A stretch of DNA of 13,965 bases from Peptococcaceae bacterium UBA7185 (GTDB taxonomy: Bacteria > Bacillota > Peptococcia > Peptococcales > Peptococcaceae). Position numbers and translations under genes: made by a program. Shown in pieces: positions 6,939 to 13,965 of this stretch. The notes beneath the pieces are model-generated. The model made no database searches. It was not told the DNA's origin and saw only the letters and a program-made list of their open reading frames with translations. Numbering within the stretch: position 1 is the stretch's first letter; each line of letters opens with the position of its first letter. Location: positions 19,824 to 33,788 of the forward strand of contig DKVF01000023.1 of assembly GCA_002491065.1 (NCBI GenBank), in the 5' to 3' direction.

Positions 6939-7634
6939 ATGCAACATACGGTTCGAAAAACATTACTGCTCTGCTGCATTCTGGCATTTTGTTTGACTGG
7001 TTGTACCGCTGACAAGTCCGCTGATGAGTCTACGGTGCGCGGTGTACAACTGAGTGACAGAGAAAAGAAAATTGCCATGCTGGGGGATTATACGGCGGCA
7101 GGCGTATTAGAGTTTTCCTGTCAGCAGGATGTGCAGGGCTATCTTTTGCAGCGAGAAATCTGGAAATATGGCGAATTGACGGAAACTGGTATAATGGCCT
7201 ATGGAGGTACCGATTCGTTGGAAGCACTGTATATTGGGCATAAACAGGAAGTGAACAGCGAGGGTTTTCCAGAGTTTGCGTGGAGGATACTGGAAGCAAG
7301 GAAAAGTGCAACCAGAAAATTTGCTCCGACGATACAAGTTGCTTTTCCCGAAGGTGAGGATATAATTTGTGGCTGGGCTTCAGACTTTTTGGGACGGAGT
7401 AGTACAGAGCCAATTGTGTTGGAAGTGGGGAAAAGTTATATTCTGTCTGTGGAATCTATAGATCTAGGTGACGATGGCTGGCAGGATGTTTGGTGCGGGG
7501 AATACGCTGAGCAGGAGCAAAATATCAAGGACAGCGACTGTGTGATTTTATTGCGCATGGATACTTTTGCCACAGCCAAAGAAGCAAAAGCGGAAGCAGA
7601 AACCAAAGAGCAGGAGAAACGCGCAAAGCTGTAG
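6939..7634 (+). CDS. Predicted lipoprotein of unknown function
   Basis: 231 aa from the ATG at 6939, eight nt after AGGGAGG (6924-6930). An in-frame ATG at 6879 is rejected because it would put a non-signal sequence before the signal peptide. Residues 1-22 are a classic lipoprotein signal: KK/RK-type N-region, a Leu/Cys-rich core, and the lipobox LTGC at 19-22 with C22 as the lipid-modified residue. The mature part has mixed alpha/beta character without repeats, and the last 25 residues are an Ala/Lys/Glu-rich helix. I do not recognise a domain. It should sit on the outer face of the cytoplasmic membrane. It follows the mutase by 90 nt and precedes argH by 119 nt. No terminator is visible on either side, so it may be read from the upstream operon. 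Confidence 0.8.
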   Translation: MQHTVRKTLLLCCILAFCLTGCTADKSADESTVRGVQLSDREKKIAMLGDYTAAGVLEFSCQQDVQGYLLQREIWKYGELTETGIMAYGGTDSLEALYIGHKQEVNSEGFPEFAWRILEARKSATRKFAPTIQVAFPEGEDIICGWASDFLGRSSTEPIVLEVGKSYILSVESIDLGDDGWQDVWCGEYAEQEQNIKDSDCVILLRMDTFATAKEAKAEAETKEQEKRAKL

Positions 7635-7753
7635 AAAACGCATATAAGCTGCATAGGCAAAAGTTTTGCTTTGGGGCGGATTTAGCGCAGGGCAGAAAAC
7701 AAAATTGGATAGGCAGCAGATAAAAACAAAAAAGAAAAACAGGAGGAACAACA

Positions 7754-9136
7754 ATGGCAAAATTATGGGGCGGACGGTTTAGCAAGGATACAGATAAATT
7801 GGTGGAGGATTTTCATTCTTCGATATCCTTTGACCAGAAATTATATAAATGGGATATTACTGGCAGCAAGGCACATGCCCGTATGTTGGGCGATATCGGC
7901 GTTTTGACCAAAGAGGAAGCGCAGCAGATTCTTGCGGGGCTGGATGAAATTATGACAGAGATTGAGAAGGGGCAGGTGACCTTTGATCCGGCGGCAGAAG
8001 ATATTCACATGAATATGGAGGTTCTGCTCACGGAAAAAATCGGCACAGTCGGGAAAAAGCTGCATACAGGCCGGAGCCGTAACGACCAGGTGGCGGTGGA
8101 TGTACGGATGTATTTGCGGCATGAGATAGAAAACACCCATCATCTGCTGTTGGAATTGATGAAAACGGTAGTGGACATTGCTGAGGAACACAAAGAAACC
8201 ATTCTGCCGGGGTATACCCATCTGCAGCGGGCGCAGCCTGTATCCTTTGCCCATCATATGCTGGCCTATGCGGAGATGTTCAAGCGGGACATCACCCGTC
8301 TGGAGGATTGCAGAGTGCGCATGAATGTCTTGCCATTGGGCTCCGGCGCACTGGCAGGTACGACGTTCCCACTGGATCGGGAACAGGTGGCAGAGGAACT
8401 GGGGTTTGATTCTGTCTGCCTGAATTCTATGGACGGCGTCAGCGACCGAGATTTCATTTTGGAATATATGGCGGCTGCATCTATTTGCAGTATGCATTTG
8501 AGCCGTATGTGTGAGGAAATTATTATTTGGAGCAGTCAGGAGTTTCATTTTATTGATTTGGATGATGGATACAGCACCGGCAGCAGTATTATGCCGCAGA
8601 AAAAAAATCCTGATGTAGCGGAACTGATGCGGGGGAAGACCGGCCGTGTATATGGGAATCTGATGGGGCTTCTGACAACCATGAAAGGATTGCCTCTGGC
8701 TTATAATAAGGATATGCAGGAGGACAAGGAGCCATTGTTTGATACAGTGGAAACCTGGCAGAAATGTTTGTTGGTTTTGACGCCTATGTTGCGTACCATG
8801 ACAGTGCGCAAAGAAGCGATGCTGCAGGCGGCGAAAGGCGGCTTTACCAATGCCACCGATTTGGCTGATTATCTGGTACGCAAAGGGATTCCTTTTCGCG
8901 ATGCCCATGCCATTGTGGGCAAGTTGGTAGCAGAATGTCTGGATCGCGGCATTAGCTTGGATGAGGTTTCATTAGAAGAATATAAAGCACATAATCCACT
9001 GATTGAAGATGATATTTATGATGCTATTGCAGTATATACTTGTATGGCCAATCGCAATACCATCGGCGGTCCCAGCGTGGCGCAGACTACTGCTACCATT
9101 GCTGCAGAACGGGAATTTTTGGCGCAGCGGATGTAA
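7754..9136 (+). CDS. argH: Argininosuccinate lyase
   Basis: 460 aa, the usual length. It catalyses the last step of arginine synthesis, argininosuccinate to arginine plus fumarate, in the cytoplasm as a homotetramer. The first residues MAKLWGGRF are characteristic. The fumarase/aspartase-superfamily motifs are present: TGRSRNDQ at 105-112, GYTHLQRAQP at 153-162 with the general-acid/base-region histidine H156, and the signature loop GSSIMPQKKNP at 276-286 carrying the catalytic serine. AGGAGG at 7741-7746 is 7 nt from the ATG. argG, which commonly precedes argH, is absent. The upstream neighbour is an unrelated lipoprotein, and a terminator follows directly. Confidence 0.97.
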   Translation: MAKLWGGRFSKDTDKLVEDFHSSISFDQKLYKWDITGSKAHARMLGDIGVLTKEEAQQILAGLDEIMTEIEKGQVTFDPAAEDIHMNMEVLLTEKIGTVGKKLHTGRSRNDQVAVDVRMYLRHEIENTHHLLLELMKTVVDIAEEHKETILPGYTHLQRAQPVSFAHHMLAYAEMFKRDITRLEDCRVRMNVLPLGSGALAGTTFPLDREQVAEELGFDSVCLNSMDGVSDRDFILEYMAAASICSMHLSRMCEEIIIWSSQEFHFIDLDDGYSTGSSIMPQKKNPDVAELMRGKTGRVYGNLMGLLTTMKGLPLAYNKDMQEDKEPLFDTVETWQKCLLVLTPMLRTMTVRKEAMLQAAKGGFTNATDLADYLVRKGIPFRDAHAIVGKLVAECLDRGISLDEVSLEEYKAHNPLIEDDIYDAIAVYTCMANRNTIGGPSVAQTTATIAAEREFLAQRM

Positions 9137-9155
9137 AATCAGAATATAGTATATG

Positions 9156-9188
9156 AAAAAGGAATGTCGGTGTGGGCATTCCTTTTTT
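9156..9188 (+). terminator. Intrinsic terminator after argH
   Basis: AAAAAGGAATG (9156-9166) pairs with CATTCCTTTTT (9177-9187) around a 10-nt G-rich loop, and the 3' arm merges into a six-T run. It separates argH from the GH3 gene pair. Confidence 0.9.
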
Positions 9189-9320
9189 AATTAGAGTTTC
9201 GGTATCGGTTTATTCTGCAGAAAAGGCAAAAGAAAAGGGTAGCTTTCAAGCGAAAACGGCAGGAAATCATATATGACAAAAATAATTTGTAACAAAATCT
9301 TGCCAGGGGAATTTGTTTTG

Positions 9321-9350
9321 TTATCGAACCTATCACTTCTGCCTTATAAT
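9321..9350 (+). promoter_or_regulatory. Candidate sigma-A promoter for the GH3 gene pair
   Basis: The 9189-9386 stretch holds no gene. TATAAT at 9345-9350 is a perfect -10. The best -35 is TTATCG (9321-9326) with an 18-nt spacer, only a weak match to TTGACA. Transcription would start near 9357, about 30 nt before the chosen ATG at 9387. If this is right, the longer reading frame starting at 9273 would lie upstream of the transcript. Confidence 0.45.
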
Positions 9351-9386
9351 CTTATTATAGAAGAGAAGGATGCGGAGGGGGAGAAC

Positions 9387-11009
9387 ATGATGGGGAAAAG
9401 GCAAAGTGTGCCGGAACAGGTAGCTGAACGGTTGATGCAATATGCGCAGGACGGTTGGCAGTCCTTGTTTCAAAACGGTGCCGCAATGCAGGAGGCTGTG
9501 TTGGCGGATATCATAGAATTTAGCCGAAACAGTGCATATGCGCAGGACCATGGCTTTGCGGGAATTCGCACAAAAGAAGAATTTTTACAGAAGGTCCCCA
9601 TTTCAGAATATGGGGATTATGTTTCCTATGTACAGGATAATATGCAGAAGGATGCGCAGCAGCTTACGGATTTGGAGACAGAATATTACTTGCTGTCTAC
9701 GGGAAAAGCTATGCAGGGAAAATATTATATTGAGACGAAAGCAGGCGCTTTGGCCCGTCAGTTGAGCATTGATATTTGGAATATGTCGCTGGCAGGAAAA
9801 GAGCCAATCATGACAGATCTGGCAGTAAAGATGCTGGCAGTGACCAACTGTGCGCCGTTGGATGAAGCGCCCAATGGAAAGGCGGTGCGCCGCACATCGG
9901 GGCAGGCGGCTAAGATGCTGTGGGAGAGAGCGGCACAGCTGTACGTCTTTCCTTATGAGTTTTTGGAAGCGACGATGTCTGATGATGACAGAGATTATTT
10001 GACGGCGCTGTATACGCTGAAAGAGAAGCATTTTAATATGCTGTTCTGCAATAATTTGGCTTATTTTGGAGTATTGTTGGATTGGATAGCAGCAAGACCT
10101 CAGCAAATGATAGATGATATCAGGAATGGCTATATGACAGCCGAGCTGACAGCAGAAGACAGAGCTATTTTGGCAGAAACATTTACGGCCGATGAAACAC
10201 GTGCTGATGAATTGCAGCAATTGTTGGATGAATACGGTGAGCTGCCTGTAGAAAAAATCTGGCCCGAGTTTGTTTTTGCAGGCGTGTGGCTGGCGGGGAG
10301 TGTAGGGCAGTTCTCCAAGGATGTGATGCACCGTTTGCCAGAAAGGGTGCGCTATATTTCGGAAAGCTACGGTTCCAGCGAGGCGATGTTTAATATTCCT
10401 ATGGAATTTGGCTGCGGGTACGGACCATTAGCAATCTATTCCTGCTATTTTGAGTTCCAGCCGTTAGATGGCGGAGCGCCGGTAGGGATGGCGGAGGTAA
10501 AAGACGGGGAGTACTACGAACTGCTGATTACCACGTATTCGGGGCTGTATCGCTACAAGATAAATGATATTGTGCGGATACGGGGATTTGTAGGAACAAC
10601 GGCAAATATTGAATTTTGCTGCCGCAATTCAGAAAATTATCTATTGGCAGACAGAACGGTGCACAGCTATGAGCTCGTAGATGTCATAACACAGGCAGAG
10701 GATACTTGTCAGTGTTTGCTCCGTTTATACCAGGGCTATGTAGAAGACGGAAAGTTGTCAGTATTATTGGAGTTTGATGATACTGACGCAGACTATCATG
10801 CTTTTTGCACACAGCTGCGGCAGATTATGGAGCAGAAGCAGATTGCAGCGGGTCGTTTCTATGTGATGAAGGATGGATACCGCAACAAAGAATATCGGGC
10901 GTTGATGACCAACGGCCGTACAATGCAGTGCATCAAACTGCCGATGATTGTAGAGAAACAACCAGATGGGGCCATGGTGAAAGAAATTTATGGACCCATA
11001 AAGAGGTAA
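9387..11009 (+). CDS. GH3-family acyl-adenylating enzyme, upstream copy (altered ATP motif)
   Basis: 540 aa from the ATG at 9387, which follows GGAGGGGGAG (9374-9383). An ATG at 9273 lacks a good site and adds 38 residues absent from the neighbouring paralogue. GH3 enzymes of plants activate carboxylic acids as acyl-adenylates and join them to amino acids; most bacterial members are uncharacterised. The fold markers are YGSSEAMFNIP at 328-338 (motif II) and YYELLITTYSGLYRYKINDI at 376-395 (motif III region), with a C-terminal IKLP at about 516-519. Motif I is unusual: STGKAMQGK at 104-112, where the downstream copy has TTGSTGNIK. The hinge GEK of the downstream copy is also replaced, by RTV (423-425). 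It may have changed chemistry or be a non-catalytic partner. The paralogue follows 19 nt after its stop. Confidence 0.85.
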   Translation: MMGKRQSVPEQVAERLMQYAQDGWQSLFQNGAAMQEAVLADIIEFSRNSAYAQDHGFAGIRTKEEFLQKVPISEYGDYVSYVQDNMQKDAQQLTDLETEYYLLSTGKAMQGKYYIETKAGALARQLSIDIWNMSLAGKEPIMTDLAVKMLAVTNCAPLDEAPNGKAVRRTSGQAAKMLWERAAQLYVFPYEFLEATMSDDDRDYLTALYTLKEKHFNMLFCNNLAYFGVLLDWIAARPQQMIDDIRNGYMTAELTAEDRAILAETFTADETRADELQQLLDEYGELPVEKIWPEFVFAGVWLAGSVGQFSKDVMHRLPERVRYISESYGSSEAMFNIPMEFGCGYGPLAIYSCYFEFQPLDGGAPVGMAEVKDGEYYELLITTYSGLYRYKINDIVRIRGFVGTTANIEFCCRNSENYLLADRTVHSYELVDVITQAEDTCQCLLRLYQGYVEDGKLSVLLEFDDTDADYHAFCTQLRQIMEQKQIAAGRFYVMKDGYRNKEYRALMTNGRTMQCIKLPMIVEKQPDGAMVKEIYGPIKR

Positions 11010-11028
11010 TGTAAAAAGGGGATAGAAT

Positions 11029-12492
11029 ATGCTACAGTATGAGGAAGCTATGGCGAGAGCGCTGGGGCAGCAACGGAACAAGGAAGCAAGAACAATTCCA
11101 GAGGAGATGTTTTCGATTCACCCGAAACAACTTTACGCAGAAATGCCTGAATTGTTGATGGACTGCGAGTGTATGCAAAAACAGGTATTGCAGGAAATTT
11201 TGCTGTGCGCGCAGGGTAGTGCCTATGCCCGTGAGCATGATTTTAGGCGGTTTACCAGTCTGGAGGAATGGCGAGATCATGCGGCGGTGACGACTTATGA
11301 GGATTATCGTCCCTATATTGAGCGGGAGCTTGCAGGGGAACCGCGTCAGCTCTATACAGGCGAGACAGCCTTGTTTATTGCGACTACAGGCAGTACAGGG
11401 AATATTAAATATTTTTTGGAAAGCAAGGCAGGAAATACGGCAAAGCAGTTGGTGATGTCAGTGCGGGGAATGTACATGAGTGAGCTTTTACCGGTGACGC
11501 TGGATATGGACGCCAAAAATTTAACGATCTCTAATTATGCGCCAGTGGATAACAGTGCTGACGGGAAGTTGGTAGTACGCGCTTCCGGCCAGACAGCACG
11601 CAACATGCGCAAGAAAACAGGGACAATGAACCTTTTGCCGGTGGAATTTTGGGAGGCGCCGGGGATTGCTGCGAGAGATAGAGATTATATGATGGCGGTA
11701 TATACATTGGCAGAAGTAAGATTCAGCAAAGTATTCTGTAACAATTTAATTCATTTTGGGCGTATTTTGGATAGGATTGTAGCTGAAGGGCAGCAAATGA
11801 TCGAGGACATCCGTCATGGTGATTTTTCTGTGGAGCTTTTGCCCGAGGTGCGGGAACAGCTGCGGCGGTTGTTTCCAGCAAATACGCAAAGAGCGGATGG
11901 GTTGCAGGAGTTGTATGATAAAAAAGGCTGTTTGATTACTGGACCTGAAGATATTGCAACGATTTGGCCGGCTTTGAGTATGGTGAGCTGCTGGCTTTCT
12001 GCTTCAGTGGGTAGAGACGCCCGTGAAGTGCTGCGGAGATTGCCTGCTGGTATAAAATGCTTTGAGATGGGATACGGCGCCAGTGAGTGCAAACTGAATA
12101 TTCCGAATGAATTAGCCAGTGCGTCCGGTATCGCAGCCCCTTTTGCATGCTTTTTTGAATTCCGTCCGCTAGACGGCGGAGCGCCCCTTTGTATGTGGGA
12201 AGTGACAGATGGTGTTTGTTATGAGCTGCTGGTGACGACTTATTCTGGATTGTATCGCTATAATTTGCAGGATATCGTGCGCATCCAGGGATTTACCGGA
12301 AATACTCCCAATATTGTATTTTGCGGCAAAAGCAGCGAATTTGTACAAATCGACGGGGAAAAAATATATGGTCATCAGTTTGCAGACTTGATACGTCAAA
12401 TAGAGAAGAAACGTTCCTGCAATTTTGATTTGATGCAAATTTATAAAAATACGGAAGGCTTTTTTATGTGTTGGAGAGCAAAGACGCGGTAG
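11029..12492 (+). CDS. GH3-family acyl-adenylating enzyme, downstream copy, truncated by frameshift
   Basis: 487 aa as read, start ATG at 11029 with AAAGGGGA (11015-11022). It is a clear paralogue of the preceding gene through its whole length and was presumably formed by tandem duplication. GH3 motifs are canonical: TTGSTG at 119-124 (ATP-binding motif I), YGASE at 349-353 (motif II), TTYSGLYRY at 403-411 (motif III) and the hinge GEK at 443-445. The last ten residues are out of frame. After the six-T run at 12460-12465, homology to the paralogue continues in another frame (12468-12698). Adding one T would give a 556-aa protein, matching family length. As written, the product lacks the C-terminal subdomain that carries the KLP motif. 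It could be an inactive gene, a phase-variable one, a slippage-decoded one, or a sequencing error. Confidence 0.85.
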   Translation: MLQYEEAMARALGQQRNKEARTIPEEMFSIHPKQLYAEMPELLMDCECMQKQVLQEILLCAQGSAYAREHDFRRFTSLEEWRDHAAVTTYEDYRPYIERELAGEPRQLYTGETALFIATTGSTGNIKYFLESKAGNTAKQLVMSVRGMYMSELLPVTLDMDAKNLTISNYAPVDNSADGKLVVRASGQTARNMRKKTGTMNLLPVEFWEAPGIAARDRDYMMAVYTLAEVRFSKVFCNNLIHFGRILDRIVAEGQQMIEDIRHGDFSVELLPEVREQLRRLFPANTQRADGLQELYDKKGCLITGPEDIATIWPALSMVSCWLSASVGRDAREVLRRLPAGIKCFEMGYGASECKLNIPNELASASGIAAPFACFFEFRPLDGGAPLCMWEVTDGVCYELLVTTYSGLYRYNLQDIVRIQGFTGNTPNIVFCGKSSEFVQIDGEKIYGHQFADLIRQIEKKRSCNFDLMQIYKNTEGFFMCWRAKTR

Positions 12493-12698
12493 ATTACACT
12501 GCATTGAAACAGGAACTGGATGAGCAGACGGAACGGCTATGGGGAATAATTAGCAGTGGCATTTATGTAGTGAAGCAAAGTTATAAAGATTATCAATTTA
12601 CTGTTCGCACAAGAGAAGACCGGGGGGCTTGCGGAATTAAATTACCCTTGGTTATCTCAGAGGAACCGCTGGACAGTGAAATTGAAATGCGGATTTGA
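12468..12698 (+). pseudogene. Out-of-frame C-terminal part of the downstream GH3 gene
   Basis: About 76 codons starting VLESKDAVDY and ending at the TGA at 12696-12698. They align with the last 80 or so residues of the upstream GH3 protein: the segment reading SVLLEFDDTDADY there matches YVLESKDAVDY here once one T is added, and GIKLPLVISEEP matches CIKLPMIVEKQP. I read it as the displaced C-terminus of the gene at 11029 and not as a separate gene. A GGAAGG at 12453-12458 lies 9 nt before the GTG at 12468, so independent re-initiation cannot be fully excluded. Confidence 0.8.
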
Positions 12699-12728
12699 CA
12701 GAAACGAGGGTAAAAAGATAAATAAGGG

Positions 12729-12772
12729 AAAACAGGAAGCTTGATGGCTGTCATCAAGCTTCCTGTTTTTTT
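12729..12772 (+). terminator. Very strong intrinsic terminator after the GH3 pair
   Basis: A perfect stem of at least 16 bp (12731-12746 with 12752-12767, core CAGGAAGCTTGATG) closes a GCTGT loop and is followed by a seven-T run ending at 12772. On the minus strand the stem is also followed by TTTT, so it could serve the convergent LysR gene, which ends at 12787. Confidence 0.93.
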
Positions 12773-12786
12773 GCGGTATAGGTTTG

Positions 12787-13683
12787 TCAGATTAGCGCAG
12801 TTACGATATTTACCAGTTCTTTCACAATGGGACTGGGTGTGGTGCTGGGATAAATTGTGGTGTGATAAATTGTCTGCTGTGCTCCTTCTAAAAATTTGGA
12901 TACATAATGTTTGTTGTCGAAAAGGTTGCTGTATACATAGCGTGGCATGAGGGAGATGACATCCATTTCCCGCAATGCGCGACGATGAAATTCAATATTG
13001 TGAGAGTTGTACAACGCTAGATTGGAATTATTAGCGTTATTTTTCTTGAGTGGCACGATATTTAAATACGTAAAAGGACGCGTTACAATATCACTTTGCT
13101 CAATTATTTCTTTTTGGGCTAAAGGCGATTGTGCAGATATACAAGCCACTAGACGGTCAGTGATCATAATATTGTAGTGAAATTTAGATGCATCGTAAGT
13201 ATTGAGCTGTTCCAGAAAATATTCTTCGTTAATGCTAAGAAATGCAACATCACAAATATTTTTTTCAATAGAAGGAAAGATATCTTTGTAAGAGATTTCT
13301 TTTACGGAAACTCTTGTTTTAGGGTATTTTTTACTGAAAATAGCGATTGCTTTTGGCAAAACCAGTGTAGCCAGCACAGATGAACAATAGATGCGAATAT
13401 GTTTTAAATTTTCTTCTGTATTTTCTTGCTGCAATGCAAATTGATTCTGCAGTTCATCGTATTGCTTCAAGAAGGGATCACTCAGCGCCAGCAGATCACG
13501 AGCTTCCTTGGTAAGATTGACCCCAAAGGGGGAGCGCTCTAATAGGACTACGTTAAGTTCTTTTTCCAGTTGACGAATGTTGTTTGACAAGGATTGCTGA
13601 GATAGAAAAAAGCGGTTGGCAGTTTTAGAAATAGAATTTGTGTGTTGGATATCACTCAAGTAGCGTAACTGTTCAAGACGCAT
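12787..13683 (-). CDS. LysR-family transcriptional regulator
   Basis: 298 aa, standard for the family. The N-terminal winged helix-turn-helix covers about residues 1-60 (SISKTANRFFLSQQSLSNNI at 17-36, RQLEKELNVVLLER at 37-50). A linker helix follows, then the periplasmic-binding-protein-like effector domain from about 93 to 298. The start is secure: AGGAGG at 13695-13690 is 6 nt from the ATG. The gene is more A+T-rich than the GH3 genes. The effector is unknown. LysR genes usually control a divergently transcribed neighbour, which would lie to the right, beyond the window edge. The GH3 pair is convergent and insulated by a terminator, so it is a less natural target, though not excluded. Confidence 0.92.
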   Translation of the reverse strand: MRLEQLRYLSDIQHTNSISKTANRFFLSQQSLSNNIRQLEKELNVVLLERSPFGVNLTKEARDLLALSDPFLKQYDELQNQFALQQENTEENLKHIRIYCSSVLATLVLPKAIAIFSKKYPKTRVSVKEISYKDIFPSIEKNICDVAFLSINEEYFLEQLNTYDASKFHYNIMITDRLVACISAQSPLAQKEIIEQSDIVTRPFTYLNIVPLKKNNANNSNLALYNSHNIEFHRRALREMDVISLMPRYVYSNLFDNKHYVSKFLEGAQQTIYHTTIYPSTTPSPIVKELVNIVTALI

Positions 13684-13742
13684 AAAAAACCTCCTGTGTA
13701 GAATGCTACAAACTTGAAAAATAAGTTGATTCTTTTAAATTG

Positions 13743-13759
13743 TAATATATTTCATATTA
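13743..13759. promoter_or_regulatory. Possible operator dyad overlapping the LysR gene's -10
   Basis: TAATAT (13743-13748) and ATATTA (13754-13759) are perfect inverted arms around ATTTC, and the right arm overlaps the -10 hexamer of the regulator's own promoter. LysR proteins often bind A+T-rich dyads of T-N11-A form and repress their own gene. In such A+T-rich DNA, chance dyads are common, so this is weak. Confidence 0.3.
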
Positions 13760-13784
13760 TAATCGCTGATAGGCTTTTTGTAAA
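13756..13784 (-). promoter_or_regulatory. Sigma-A promoter of the LysR gene
   Basis: On the minus strand, TTTACA (13784-13779) is a five-of-six -35. A 17-nt spacer separates it from a perfect TATAAT (13761-13756). The start near 13749 gives a leader of about 65 nt. The leader also holds a small TGTAG-AATG-CTACA hairpin at 13697-13710, next to the ribosome binding site. Confidence 0.75.
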
Positions 13785-13965
13785 GCAACAGCAAAAATGC
13801 AGAAAAGCAGATGTGTTCTTGGTTGAAAAGGAAACAAAATAAAATTGTTCCTAGTAAAAAATTTGACAAAATAAAACTGATTGGTAAGAAGGGGGGCAGT
13901 AGTATACAATATATATAAATAAAAATGTATATTATATAACAAAACAATATATATAGAAGACCTTT
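13785..13965 (+). other. A+T-rich intergenic end of window, possible rightward promoter
   Basis: No gene is supported here; the open frames on the minus strand are low-complexity A+T-rich readings. A rightward promoter is conceivable: TTGGTA (13881-13886), 18 nt, TACAAT (13905-13910). It would fire toward a gene beyond the right edge that is divergent from the LysR regulator. The stretch after 13910 is almost pure A/T. Confidence 0.3.

Noticed and set aside
7657..7669. Short palindrome GCAAAAGTTTTGC between the lipoprotein gene and argH
   Set aside because: The arms touch, leaving too small a loop for a stable stem, and G-rich sequence follows where a T-run should be. It is not a convincing terminator or operator.
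7841..8908. A 355-codon open frame on the minus strand
   Set aside because: It lies entirely inside argH in an antisense frame, has no ribosome binding site or recognisable domain, and its His/Gln-rich composition is that of a codon shadow.
9273..9386. Possible 38-residue N-terminal extension of the first GH3 protein
   Set aside because: It has no good ribosome binding site, has no counterpart in the paralogue, and would lie upstream of the best -10 element at 9345-9350. GGAGGGGGAG before 9387 decides the start.
9603..10331. A 242-codon open frame on the minus strand inside the first GH3 gene
   Set aside because: The sense frame is a clear GH3 gene with family motifs. The antisense reading is Cys/His/Ile-rich with no domain.
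13735..13947. Overlapping 60-70 codon minus-strand frames at the right edge
   Set aside because: They are low-complexity Ile/Tyr/Leu/Phe-rich readings of A+T-rich DNA that overlap the LysR promoter, with no start signals.
1..13965. tRNA, rRNA, CRISPR arrays, transposases and phage genes
   Set aside because: I looked for clover-leaf ends, regularly spaced direct repeats and transposase-like frames and saw none. No mobile element is supported in this window.

Overview
The window reads as chromosomal DNA of a spore-forming member of the Bacillota. The evidence is strong AGGAGG-type ribosome binding sites, adjacent spoIID-like and spoIIQ-like genes, and compact intrinsic terminators. Base composition is moderate in most genes, with A+T-rich exceptions at about 4.83-5.14 kb and from about 12.8 kb to the right edge. 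A clostridial or Negativicutes-type anaerobe would fit, but nothing here fixes the genus.

Layout. 1-416: no intact gene, but the minus strand carries the decayed C-terminal end of an AAA/DUF4143-type ATPase. 417-2408: a sporulation pair. First comes a SpoIID-type peptidoglycan lytic transglycosylase, then a membrane-anchored degenerate LytM (SpoIIQ-like) protein. Between them lies a long hairpin that is both a terminator-like element and a trap for the second gene's Shine-Dalgarno sequence, with a possible forespore-type promoter inside it. 2439-3188 (minus): a TauE/SafE-family permease with its own sigma-A-type promoter, divergent from the next block. 3339-6848: a polyprenyl-phosphate sugar phosphotransferase that starts surface polysaccharide synthesis, a small A+T-rich orphan, and a phosphohexomutase that could supply hexose-1-phosphate for nucleotide sugars. 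6939-9190: an orphan lipoprotein, then argH (argininosuccinate lyase) and a clear terminator. 9387-12772: two tandem GH3-family acyl-adenylating (amide synthetase) paralogues ending at a very strong terminator. 12787-13683 (minus): a LysR regulator with a good sigma-A promoter facing right, where its divergent partner would lie beyond the window.

How they fit together. SpoIID and SpoIIQ belong to the same engulfment stage but to different compartments in known sporeformers, which gives the insulating hairpin a plausible role. The sugar transferase and mutase make a natural polysaccharide pair. The most unusual block is the GH3 pair. The upstream copy has an altered ATP-binding motif and an altered hinge. 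The downstream copy keeps canonical motifs but is frameshifted at a six-T run, which removes its C-terminal subdomain unless slippage or a sequence error restores it.
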